Origin: Streptomyces lincolnensis | Lineage (GTDB): Bacteria; Actinomycetota; Actinomycetes; Streptomycetales; Streptomycetaceae | Length of the DNA: 64,000 nucleotides | Direction of reading: 5' to 3' | NCBI RefSeq assembly: GCF_021173675.1 | Contig: NZ_JAIHON010000001.1 | Location: forward strand, 248,001-312,000 | Shown here: positions 50,762 through 58,172 of the stretch, piece by piece | Numbering within the stretch: the first letter of the stretch is position 1 | How the letters are laid out: each line of letters opens with the position of its first letter | The notes under the pieces: model-generated | Seen by the model: the letters and a program-made list of their open reading frames with translations, nothing else | The model's database searches: none | Told to the model about the DNA's origin: nothing | Translations under genes and position numbers: made by a program

Positions 50762-52558
50762 ATGAGCACCAAGGTCTCCGACCACGTCCTGGCGCGGCTG
50801 CGCGAATGGGGTGTGGAGCACGTCTTCGGTTATCCCGGCGACGGCATCAACGGTCTGCTGGCCGCGTGGGGGCGAGCGGACAACCAGCCGCGTTTCATCC
50901 AGTCCCGGCACGAGGAGATGTCGGCGTTCCAGGCGGTCGGCTACGCCAAGTTCAGCGGCCGTCTCGGAGTGTGTGCGGCCACCTCGGGACCGGGTGCGAT
51001 CCACCTGCTCAACGGGCTCTACGACGCCAAGCTCGACCATGTGCCGGTGCTGGCGATCGTGGGGCAGACGCACCGCACCGCGATGGGCGGCTCCTATCAG
51101 CAGGAGGTGGACCTGCACACCCTCTTCAAGGACGTCGCCTCCGACTTCGTGGAGACGGTGACGGTCCCCGAGCAGCTGCCGAACGTCCTGGACCGGGCGA
51201 TCCGCACGGCGTACGCGCGCCGCAGCCCCACGGCGATCATCATCCCGGGGGACGTGCAGGAGCTGGACTACTCGGCTCCCACGCACGAGTTCAAGATGGT
51301 GCCCTCGAGCCTGGACCGCAGCTCCTGGACGGCCGTGCCCTCGCAGGAGTCGCTGGAGCGGGCGGCGGAGATCCTCGACTCCGGTGACAAGGTGGCCGTC
51401 CTGGTCGGTCAGGGCGCGTCCGGCGCGCGGGCCGAGGTGGAGCGGATCGCCGAGCTGCTCGGCGCGGGCGTGGCCAAGGCGCTGCTCGGCAAGGACGTCC
51501 TGAGCGACGACCTGCCCTATGTCACGGGCTCCATCGGCCTGTTGGGCACCCGGCCCTCGTACGAGCTGATGCGGGACTGCGACACCCTGCTGACCATCGG
51601 CTCGTCGTTCCCCTACACGCAGTTCCTGCCGGACTTCGGCACAGCGCGCGGGGTGCAGATCGACATCGACCCGCACATGGTCGGGATGCGGTATCCGTAC
51701 GAGGTCAATCTCGTCGGCGACGCGAAGGCCACGCTCCAGCGGCTGATCCCGATGCTGGACGCGGAGCGCGGAGAGCGCGACTGGTACGAGGCGGTGTGCG
51801 ACAACGTACGGCGCTGGCGGGACGTGATGGAGCGGCGGGCGCGGCTGTCGGCCGACCCGATCAACCCCGAGTACGTGGCGCACGCCCTGGATCCGCTGCT
51901 GCCGGCCGACGCCATCGTCACCTCCGACTCCGGTTCCACGGCGAACTGGTACGCGCGGCACCTGACGATGCGGCCCGGGATGCGCGGCTCGCTGTCGGGG
52001 ACGCTGGCGACGATGGGCTGCGGGGTGCCGTACGCCATCGGCGCGAAGTTCGCGCACCCGGACCGGCCGGCGATCGCGCTGGTCGGGGACGGTGCGATGC
52101 AGATGAACGGGATGGCGGAGCTGATCACCGCGGCGAAGTACCGCGATCTGTGGGAGGACCCGCGCCTCGTCGTCGCCGTCTGGAACAACCACGACCTCAA
52201 CCAGGTGACGTGGGAGATGCGCGCGATGGAGGGCGCCCCGTCCTTCCTGCCCTCGCAGCAGCTGCCGGACGTGCAGTACGCGGCGTTCGCCCGCTCGCTG
52301 GGTCTGACCGGCATCCGGGTGGAGAAGCCGGAGGACGTCGAGGCGGGCTGGCGGGCCGCTCTGGAGGCCGACGGTCCCGCGGTCGTGGAGTTCCTCACCG
52401 ACCCGGCCGTGCCGCCGATCCCGCCGCACGCCACCTGGGAGCAGATGGAGGCCACGGCCGAGTCGATCCTCAAGGGCGACGCCGACCGGGCCTCCGTGGT
52501 CAAGCAGGGCTTCAAGGCGAAGGTGCAGGAGTTCCTGCCGGGCCGCGAGAAGAAGTGA
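50762..52558 (+). CDS. TPP-dependent enzyme, pyruvate oxidase/PoxB-like
   Basis: The 598-residue protein has three domains: Pyr-binding (GYPGDGINGLLAAWGR, with Glu in SRHEEMSAFQAVGYAKFSG), a central FAD/NAD-like domain and the PP domain. The latter has VGDGAMQMNGMAELITAAKY and AVWNNHDLNQVTWEMRAMEG, the TPP/Mg motif. Its closest general types are pyruvate:quinone oxidase (PoxB) and acetolactate-synthase-like enzymes. Decarboxylation of pyruvate to acetate is a reasonable guess. GGGAGG lies upstream of ATG 50762. A SigB-like promoter suggests stress-phase expression. Confidence 0.85.
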   Translation: MSTKVSDHVLARLREWGVEHVFGYPGDGINGLLAAWGRADNQPRFIQSRHEEMSAFQAVGYAKFSGRLGVCAATSGPGAIHLLNGLYDAKLDHVPVLAIVGQTHRTAMGGSYQQEVDLHTLFKDVASDFVETVTVPEQLPNVLDRAIRTAYARRSPTAIIIPGDVQELDYSAPTHEFKMVPSSLDRSSWTAVPSQESLERAAEILDSGDKVAVLVGQGASGARAEVERIAELLGAGVAKALLGKDVLSDDLPYVTGSIGLLGTRPSYELMRDCDTLLTIGSSFPYTQFLPDFGTARGVQIDIDPHMVGMRYPYEVNLVGDAKATLQRLIPMLDAERGERDWYEAVCDNVRRWRDVMERRARLSADPINPEYVAHALDPLLPADAIVTSDSGSTANWYARHLTMRPGMRGSLSGTLATMGCGVPYAIGAKFAHPDRPAIALVGDGAMQMNGMAELITAAKYRDLWEDPRLVVAVWNNHDLNQVTWEMRAMEGAPSFLPSQQLPDVQYAAFARSLGLTGIRVEKPEDVEAGWRAALEADGPAVVEFLTDPAVPPIPPHATWEQMEATAESILKGDADRASVVKQGFKAKVQEFLPGREKK

Positions 52559-52630
52559 CCCGGCTCTGGCTCACGGCTCCGGTACGACCGGCTGCGGCAC
52601 GGCAGGACTACGGCAGGACTGCGGCTACGG

Positions 52631-54580
52631 CTACGGCTTCCACCAGGCGGCGGAGGCGTCGCGCAGGGTGTTGGTGCCGCAGTGGATCTCGCCCATGCCG
52701 AGGTGGTACGTGTACCAGTCGTCGACGTACGAGACCTTCATGCCGGCGCGGGTGTACGCGGCCGTGACGGCCTCGGTGAAGATGTCCTTGCCCCCGATGA
52801 CGGGACCCCACTGGCGCGGGGCGAGGTAGCGGTCGCGGGAGAGCAGGATGCCGTTGACGGCACCCGGGACGTAGGCGCTGGTCGAGACGGTGGGAGCCGG
52901 TGCGGCGGAGGGAGTCAGCGAGGTGGAGGGAGCCGGTGCGGCGGAGGACGTGCCCTCGGACATCTGCCGCTGCTGGCCGTGCCGTGTGGCGGCCTCCGGT
53001 TCGGCCCTGCCGCCGAGACGGCTGAGCAGCGGCACGCGCGTGTCGGCGCTGTCCTGCACGATGCCCCGGGTGTAGAGGGCGGGCACCGGGACGATCTCCT
53101 CGTCGGTGACGCCCGTCTCGCGCTTGAGGATCTCCAGGTTGGCGGTGATCTTCCGGGCCGCCATCCGGTTGTCGGACACGAGGTACCGGGAGGCGAGGGC
53201 CTGGTCGATGGTCTCCGCGGGGGCGTGGGTGCCGTCGAAGCCGGGGACGGAGAACATCTTCTTCGCCCCGTGACCGTCGCGCTGCGCGTCGCGCAGGAGG
53301 CTCAGTCCGGCCTCCGGGTCGGCGATGGCGATCCGCCAGCCGCGCGGGGTGTCGGCCGGCAGGAACTGCACGAACTCGTCGACGTGCCCCACGTGCAGCC
53401 ATGAGGTGTCCAGCAGGAGCGGGTCCTGCAGGCCCTGGGACTTCAGCAGGGTGCGTATCTCCTGCGAGGGGCGGACGCCGCTGCCGTCCTTGCGCTCGCC
53501 CATGATGATCCGGCCGGCCGGGAACGAGCGGCCGCCCTGTGCGTAGGGCGGGATGGTCTCCAGGTTGCCGTAGGAGTTCAGGGTCTCCCAGCCCTGCATG
53601 TCCCGGCCCTTGGCCTGCACGACGCCGATGTCCGGGCCGCGCAGCTTCTCGTAGAGCTCGCGGCCCGCCTCGCGGTCCTGGGCGGAGCGCAGCATCACCC
53701 GCATCGTGCGCTGCCGTCCGTCCGGGCCGGTCATGGTGAGGTAGGCGGGCTCGACGAAGTCCTGGGCCCAGATGTCCCCGTACTTCTCGAAGGTCACCAG
53801 CGGCTTGGTGATGCCGGCCAGCCGGCCCTCCTTCTCCAACGCCCCGACGAACTCGCGCTGGCGCTTGGCCCAGGCGTCGTCGCCGCGGGCCTTGGTGACC
53901 ATCAGCTGCTGGGTGTCCTGGCGGGCGTGGTGGGTGAGCAGCGGGGCGGCGCGCAGGGTGACCGTGTCGGAGGCCTCGCCGGAGGAGGACGTGATCTTCA
54001 GCCGGATCGCCACCCGGCCGTCCCACTTCGCGCTGTCGCGGATGACGTCCTTGCCCTCGACGCCGAACTCGATGCCGCGCCGCAGTTCGGACCGTGTCAG
54101 CCGGGTCTGCGCGGTGACCGGCTTCCAGGCGCCGAGCCGGTTGACGAAGACCCGGGTCTGCGCGGCCCCCGTGGTGACCTGGACGCCGGCCCGGGCGTCG
54201 GAGGGCAGGTTCGTCATCGGCAGCGAGCGCACCCGGGCCAGGTCGGCCGCGTCGGCCTTGCCGTTGACCTTCGTGTCGGACGCGTCGTTGCAGGCGGTCA
54301 GCTGGGCGTCGGACAGCGGACGGCCGCCGGGCCCGGTGGTCGGGCAGCGCTTGCCGTCGTCGTCGATGTTGGGCAGGAAGACCGCTCCCCGCCCGACGGA
54401 CCAGGTGTCCTCACCGGCGGTGTCGGTGTCACCGGTGAGGTCGACCCGCCCGTCGCGGTCGACGTCCGCCCTCAGGTCGACACGCAGCGGTGGCTCCGCG
54501 TACGCCAGGGTCGGGGGTGTCAGCGCCGCCCCCGTCGCGGAGAGGGCGAGCACCACCCGTACAGCGTTTCTCTTGCGCAC
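52631..54580 (-). CDS. Secreted protein-arginine deiminase (PAD family)
   Basis: The 649-residue protein starts at GTG 54580 (AAGGA 8 bases upstream) with a signal peptide (VVLALSATGAALTPPTLAYA). The N-terminal part has Ca-type acidic motifs (DVDRDGRVD, NIDDDGK). The C-terminal domain has the PAD catalytic set: D274 in IWAQDFVEPAYL, H399 and D401 in HVGHVDEFVQF, and C634 in GEIHCGTNTLRD close to the end. PADs convert protein arginine to citrulline, usually with calcium. A Ser/Pro/Ala-rich insert lies near residues 550-575. It converges on the TPP enzyme gene. Confidence 0.85.
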   Translation of the reverse strand: MRKRNAVRVVLALSATGAALTPPTLAYAEPPLRVDLRADVDRDGRVDLTGDTDTAGEDTWSVGRGAVFLPNIDDDGKRCPTTGPGGRPLSDAQLTACNDASDTKVNGKADAADLARVRSLPMTNLPSDARAGVQVTTGAAQTRVFVNRLGAWKPVTAQTRLTRSELRRGIEFGVEGKDVIRDSAKWDGRVAIRLKITSSSGEASDTVTLRAAPLLTHHARQDTQQLMVTKARGDDAWAKRQREFVGALEKEGRLAGITKPLVTFEKYGDIWAQDFVEPAYLTMTGPDGRQRTMRVMLRSAQDREAGRELYEKLRGPDIGVVQAKGRDMQGWETLNSYGNLETIPPYAQGGRSFPAGRIIMGERKDGSGVRPSQEIRTLLKSQGLQDPLLLDTSWLHVGHVDEFVQFLPADTPRGWRIAIADPEAGLSLLRDAQRDGHGAKKMFSVPGFDGTHAPAETIDQALASRYLVSDNRMAARKITANLEILKRETGVTDEEIVPVPALYTRGIVQDSADTRVPLLSRLGGRAEPEAATRHGQQRQMSEGTSSAAPAPSTSLTPSAAPAPTVSTSAYVPGAVNGILLSRDRYLAPRQWGPVIGGKDIFTEAVTAAYTRAGMKVSYVDDWYTYHLGMGEIHCGTNTLRDASAAWWKP

Positions 54581-54720
54581 ATCGCGTCCTTTCGTTCCGA
54601 GCGGTTCTCCTCCGCCGAGGAGAATGAGTCGGAACGGGCGCTGTGCGTTGCCTGTGAGGTGAGAAGTCCTCCTTGGTGATGAGGAATTGAGAAGGAGGAC
54701 TACCACTTTCGGCAGGGGAG

Positions 54721-54742
54721 CGCCCCGCCGACCGGCGGGGCG
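54721..54742 (-). terminator. Hairpin after the universal stress protein gene
   Basis: CGCCCCGCC and GGCGGGGCG form a perfect 9-bp stem with a 4-base loop, about 60 bp downstream of the universal stress protein stop on the minus strand. No T-run follows. Confidence 0.55.
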
Positions 54743-54802
54743 ACGATGTACCTGGAGGGCGTTAACTAGCGGGCGGGTGAGGGGAGTTGCCGCTGTCCGC
54801 CG

Positions 54803-55729
54803 TCACGTACCCGGGCCGTGGGTGCCCTGGTGCGGGACGACGGCGACGGGGGCGGTGGAGTGGTGCAGGACGGCGTGGGTGACGGGCCCGATGTGGGCGC
54901 CGAGCGGGATACGGCGGACGCGGCGGCCCACGACGACCAGGGAGGCCTCGCGGGAGGCGTCGACGAGGTGCTGGGCGGGGCTGCCGGAAGGGGACTCCTC
55001 GGTGATCTCCAGGGCCGGGAACCTCTCGCGCCACGGGCGCATGACCTCGGCGAGGGCGGTGCGCTCGCGCAGGGCCTGCGAGCCGTGGAGTTCGAGGTCC
55101 GCGGAGAGGCCGTAGGCGCGTTGGGCGGGCGGGTTCCAGCCGTGCACGACCCGCAGTGACGTGGCCCGGCGGGCGGCCGCGGCGCACGCGAAGCCGATCG
55201 GTCCGCCGTCGGGATGCGCGAGGTCGAGGCCGAGGACGACTGGCCGGAACGGGGTCGCGGCGGACGGGATGCCGACGGGGTCCGGCTCGTGCTCGTCGGC
55301 GGCCTGCTCGCCGGCCCGGACCAGGACGACCGGCCGCTCGGCGTGCGCCACGACGGAGAGCCCGACCGAGCCGACCAGGAACCCGGCGATCACGCCCAGC
55401 CCCCGCGAGCCGAGGACCAGCAGCTCGGCGTCCTGCGCCGCGTTCATCAGTTCCACGGCGGCCCGGCCGTCCCGCTGCTCGGTGCTCACGTCGAGGCCGG
55501 GGTGGCGCAGCCGGACGCCTTCGGCCGCCTCGCGCGGGATCCTCTCGGTCCGGTCCCGCTCCGTCTCGGCACCGGGGAGCGGTGTGTGCGCCATCGGCTC
55601 CGGTACCGGCTCCCAGACGTGGACCAGCTTCAGCGGCAGCTCCAGCAGCCGGGCCTCACGGGCCGCCCACTCGGCCGCCGCGCGGCTCTCGGAGGAGCCG
55701 TCGAGACCGGCGACGACGGTACGGGTCAC
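54803..55729 (-). CDS. Tandem-domain universal stress protein
   Basis: The 308-residue protein has two UspA domains. The first (about 1-145) starts TRTVVAGLDGSSESRAAAEW and has the ATP motif GSRGLGVIAGFLVGSVGLSV. The second (about 165-305) has VVLGLDLAHPDGGPIGFACA and VVVGRRVRRIPLGAHIGPVT. Such proteins bind ATP and rise under hypoxia, starvation and other stress. GTG 55729 is chosen because AGGAGG lies 8 bases upstream. The leader carries four tandem copies of this binding-site unit. Confidence 0.9.
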   Translation of the reverse strand: MTRTVVAGLDGSSESRAAAEWAAREARLLELPLKLVHVWEPVPEPMAHTPLPGAETERDRTERIPREAAEGVRLRHPGLDVSTEQRDGRAAVELMNAAQDAELLVLGSRGLGVIAGFLVGSVGLSVVAHAERPVVLVRAGEQAADEHEPDPVGIPSAATPFRPVVLGLDLAHPDGGPIGFACAAAARRATSLRVVHGWNPPAQRAYGLSADLELHGSQALRERTALAEVMRPWRERFPALEITEESPSGSPAQHLVDASREASLVVVGRRVRRIPLGAHIGPVTHAVLHHSTAPVAVVPHQGTHGPGT

Positions 55730-55735
55730 GGTGTC

Positions 55736-55771
55736 CACCTCCTGCACCTCCTGGGCCTCCTGCACCTCCTG
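55736..55771 (-). repeat. Four tandem 9-bp units carrying Shine-Dalgarno sequences
   Basis: On the minus strand CAGGAGGTG occurs four times in a row (one copy reads CAGGAGGCC) directly upstream of the universal stress protein start. Beyond it GGGAGACGACGGT is repeated twice (from 55771). In frame the units read QEVQEAQEV. Confidence 0.8.
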
Positions 55772-55801
55772 GGAGACGACGGTGGGAGACGACGGCCCGC
55801 G

Positions 55802-55972
55802 TCACAGCGTCGGCGTGCGCAGCGTTTCCTGCCGTCCGACCGCCGGGGGCGGGACGACGGCCGGTTCACGGGCGTCGGCCTCGTCGCGCGGGAGCAGAAG
55901 TTCCTCGTAGCGGCCCAGCGCCAGCACCACGCCGAGCATGAGGAACGGGATGATCACAGCGAGCACCGCCAT
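55802..55972 (-). CDS. Small single-helix membrane protein
   Basis: The 56-residue protein has one N-terminal membrane helix (VLAVIIPFLMLGVVLALGRY) and a charged cytoplasmic tail (YEELLLPRDEADAREPAV). AAGGA lies about 7 bases before ATG 55972. No family is certain; such short proteins often modulate stress or envelope systems. It lies between the universal stress protein gene and the divergent catalase operon and has a weak SigB-like promoter of its own. Confidence 0.65.
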   Translation of the reverse strand: MAVLAVIIPFLMLGVVLALGRYEELLLPRDEADAREPAVVPPPAVGRQETLRTPTL

Positions 55973-56016
55973 GTCCTGTCCTTCCCCAGGAATGTGCGCG
56001 GGGGGTGCGGGCCGGG

Positions 56017-56041
56017 TCTCCCGCCTTCGGGACCGCAAACC
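56017..56041 (-). promoter_or_regulatory. Weak SigB-like promoter, GGTT-N15-GGGAGA
   Basis: On the minus strand GGTT (56041-56038) is followed after 15 bases by GGGAGA (56022-56017), 44 bp before the small membrane-protein start. Only GGG of the -10 hexamer fits, so this is tentative. Confidence 0.3.
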
Positions 56042-56043
56042 CT

Positions 56044-56068
56044 GTGTCGGCCTCCGGTCTACGGGTAC
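56044..56068 (+). promoter_or_regulatory. SigB-type promoter of the catalase operon, GTGT-N15-GGGTAC
   Basis: GTGT (56044-56047) is followed by 15 bases and then GGGTAC (56063-56068). This exactly fits the Streptomyces SigB pattern GNNT-N14-16-GGGTAC/T and lies 33 bp before the first gene of the five-gene operon. The same layout recurs at 60580. Confidence 0.7.
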
Positions 56069-56101
56069 GCGGTGCGGACCCCCGAAGATCTGGAGGGAGA
56101 C

Positions 56102-56488
56102 ATGCAGCGAGGCAGTGACCGGCTGAGCCGTCACCGTGACGACGAGATGAAGCACGAACTCCAGGGTCTGCTGCGCTCCGGGCACCCCACCCGCAGCGAG
56201 GAGTGGCACGACCCGGAGCCGACCGCCGAGGACGACCCGCAGGTCTGGGGCGGACCCGTCGCACCGGGCCGGGCCGGGTCCTCGCTGGAGAGCGTCCGGC
56301 TGGACCTGGCCCGGATCCTGGGCCGCGGCGCGTTCCCGGCGACGTCCCCGGAGCTGGCGCGGGTCCTGCGCCGCAAGAACGCGCCCGACGCCCTGGTCGA
56401 CGCGCTGGAGACGCTCCCCCGCAAGGAGCGCTACACCAACGTCCAGGAACTCGCTCGGGCGCTGACCCGGAGGGAGGGCTCGCCGTGA
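56102..56488 (+). CDS. DUF2795-type protein
   Basis: The 128-residue protein has a disordered, charged N-terminus. From about residue 62 a helical DUF2795-like domain follows (SVRLDLARILGRGAFPATSP, ELARVLRRKNAPDALVDAL, LPRKERYTNVQELARAL). The domain's role is not known, and similar small proteins sit in stress and plasmid-associated loci of actinobacteria. GGAGGGAGA precedes ATG 56102. It is the first gene after a SigB-type promoter, and its stop overlaps the next GTG (GTGA). Confidence 0.75.
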   Translation: MQRGSDRLSRHRDDEMKHELQGLLRSGHPTRSEEWHDPEPTAEDDPQVWGGPVAPGRAGSSLESVRLDLARILGRGAFPATSPELARVLRRKNAPDALVDALETLPRKERYTNVQELARALTRREGSP

Positions 56489-56958
56489 CCGGCGGACACG
56501 GGACCGCGACGAGCGAGTTCGTCAGGGACGTGATGACACCCGGTGTGGTCGCCGTCCGCCCGGACGCCTCGCTCGTCGAGGCGGCGCAGCTGATGCGCGC
56601 CCAGGACATCGGCGACGTGGTGGTGGCCGACGGGCAGGACGTCGTCGGGGTCCTCACCGACCGGGACATCACCGTACGGGCGGTCGCCGAGGGTCTCGAC
56701 CCGCTGACGGTGAGCGCCGGCACGGTGTGCACACCGGACCCGGTGGTGGCCGCCCCGAACGACCCGGTGTCCGCGGCGATCGCCCTGATGCGCGCGCGTG
56801 CCGTGCGCCGGCTGCCGGTGATCGAGAACGGGCTGCCGGTCGGCATGGTGAGTCTCGGGGACCTCGCCGAGGCGCGGGATCCGGACTCGGCGCTCGCCGA
56901 CATCAGCCGCGCCGCGCCCGACGGGACGCGGGACTCCGGCGGACGGGACACCCTGTGA
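56485..56958 (+). CDS. CBS-domain pair protein
   Basis: The 157-residue protein has two CBS motifs, VRDVMTPGVVAVRPDASLVE with VVGVLTDRDITVRAVAEG, then VCTPDPVVAAPNDPVSAAIA with RRLPVIENGLPVGMVSLGDL. Stand-alone CBS pairs bind adenine nucleotides and act as energy sensors. GTG 56485 overlaps the previous stop, and its own stop overlaps the next GTG at 56955. It is the second gene of the stress operon. Confidence 0.88.
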   Translation: MTGGHGTATSEFVRDVMTPGVVAVRPDASLVEAAQLMRAQDIGDVVVADGQDVVGVLTDRDITVRAVAEGLDPLTVSAGTVCTPDPVVAAPNDPVSAAIALMRARAVRRLPVIENGLPVGMVSLGDLAEARDPDSALADISRAAPDGTRDSGGRDTL

Positions 56959-57623
56959 TCGGGGGGCGCGACCAGGCGGCCGAGATCGCCGCGACCGGCA
57001 CCACCGTGGACGTCGGGGACGCGACCACCCGCTATCTGCTGTACGGGCTGCTGCCCAGCTGGTTCGTGCCCGGTCTCGCCGACTGGGCGATGCACCGGCG
57101 CACCCGGATCGAGGACACCGCGGGGACGAAGGAGTCCCTGATCCACTCGCTGATGATGGCCGAGGTCGGCATCCCCATCGCGTTCACCCTGCGCTACGAG
57201 GTCAACCCACTGCTGCTGACCGTGCAGCTGGGCGGGGCGGCCGTGCACGAGGCGACCGCGCTGTGGGACGTGAGGACAGCCGTGGACAGCGACCGCGAGG
57301 TCAGGCCGGTCGAGCAGCACATCCACAGTTTCCTGGAGTCGCTGCCGTTCGGCGCGCTGGCCTCACTGATGTGTCTGCACGCCGACCAGGTCACGTCCCT
57401 GCTGCGGGGCGGCCGCGACGATCCGGACGCCTGGCGGCTGGTGCCGCGCCGACGACCGCTGTCCCGCGGCTATCTCGCGGGCATCGGCCTCGCGATCGGC
57501 ACCTGTGTGCTGCTGCCGTACGGCGAGGAGCTGCTGCGCTGCGTGCGCACGGCCCGCCGGAACAAAAAGCGCACCCGTGACGAAACCAAGTGGCAAGCCG
57601 AGAAAGCCCAGAAAGGAAGCTGA
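56955..57623 (+). CDS. Unknown membrane protein with conserved-looking His/Glu/Asp pattern
   Basis: The 222-residue protein has three or four hydrophobic segments (YLLYGLLPSWFVPGLADW, MMAEVGIPIAFTLRYEV, LAGIGLAIGTCVLLPYGEEL) and a strongly basic C-terminus. Acidic and His residues recur near the membrane (ADWAMHRRTRIED, SLIHSLMM, VHEATALWD, EQHIHSFLE). The order is like membrane metal-dependent enzymes with a di-iron site, but no family was recognised. GTG 56955 overlaps the CBS stop. It is the third gene of the catalase operon. Confidence 0.7.
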   Translation: MIGGRDQAAEIAATGTTVDVGDATTRYLLYGLLPSWFVPGLADWAMHRRTRIEDTAGTKESLIHSLMMAEVGIPIAFTLRYEVNPLLLTVQLGGAAVHEATALWDVRTAVDSDREVRPVEQHIHSFLESLPFGALASLMCLHADQVTSLLRGGRDDPDAWRLVPRRRPLSRGYLAGIGLAIGTCVLLPYGEELLRCVRTARRNKKRTRDETKWQAEKAQKGS

Positions 57624-57629
57624 ACCATC

Positions 57630-58172
57630 ATGCGCATCGCGTTTCTGACCGCTCCCGAGGGTGTCGAGCAGATCGAGCTGACCGATCCGTGGCAGGCAGC
57701 GGTGGACGCGGGTCACGAGCCCGTGCTCGTGTCGACGAAGCCGGGGACCATCCAGGCGTTCGACCACCTCGACAAGGCGGACACCTTCCCCGTTCAGGAG
57801 GTCGTGGGCGAGACGTCGGCGGACTCCTTCGGCGGGCTGGTCCTGCCGGGCGGGGTGGCCAATCCGGACTTCCTGCGGATGGACGACAAGGCCGTGTCGT
57901 TCGTACGGGACTTCTTCACGCAGGGCCGTCCGGTGGCCGCGATCTGCCACGCCCCCTGGACCCTCGTCGAGGCCGACGTCGTCCGCGGCCGGGTGCTGAC
58001 CTCCTGGCCGAGCCTTCAGACCGACATCCGCAACGCGGGCGGCACCTGGGTGGACGAGCAGGTGAGGATCTGCGACCACGGGAACAACAAGCTGGTCACC
58101 AGCCGTAAGCCGGACGACCTCAAGGCGTTCTGCGAGGCGTTCCTCGACGTGTTCTCCCAGGAGGCCGCCTGA
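57630..58172 (+). CDS. DJ-1/PfpI-family protein
   Basis: The 180-residue protein begins MRIAFLTAPEGVEQIELTD. It has the nucleophile elbow VAAICHAPWTLVEAD with Cys followed by His, and the earlier LVLPGGVANPDFLRM. This is the PfpI/YhbO-like class linked to protein or glyoxal-adduct repair under stress. AAGGAAG lies upstream of ATG 57630. The stop shares a base with the catalase start (TGATG), so the two are coupled. Confidence 0.9.
   Translation: MRIAFLTAPEGVEQIELTDPWQAAVDAGHEPVLVSTKPGTIQAFDHLDKADTFPVQEVVGETSADSFGGLVLPGGVANPDFLRMDDKAVSFVRDFFTQGRPVAAICHAPWTLVEADVVRGRVLTSWPSLQTDIRNAGGTWVDEQVRICDHGNNKLVTSRKPDDLKAFCEAFLDVFSQEAA

Noticed and set aside
55736..55796. Tandem short repeats as a CRISPR array
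   Set aside because: The units are 9 and 13 bp, directly adjacent, without unique spacers and with no cas genes.
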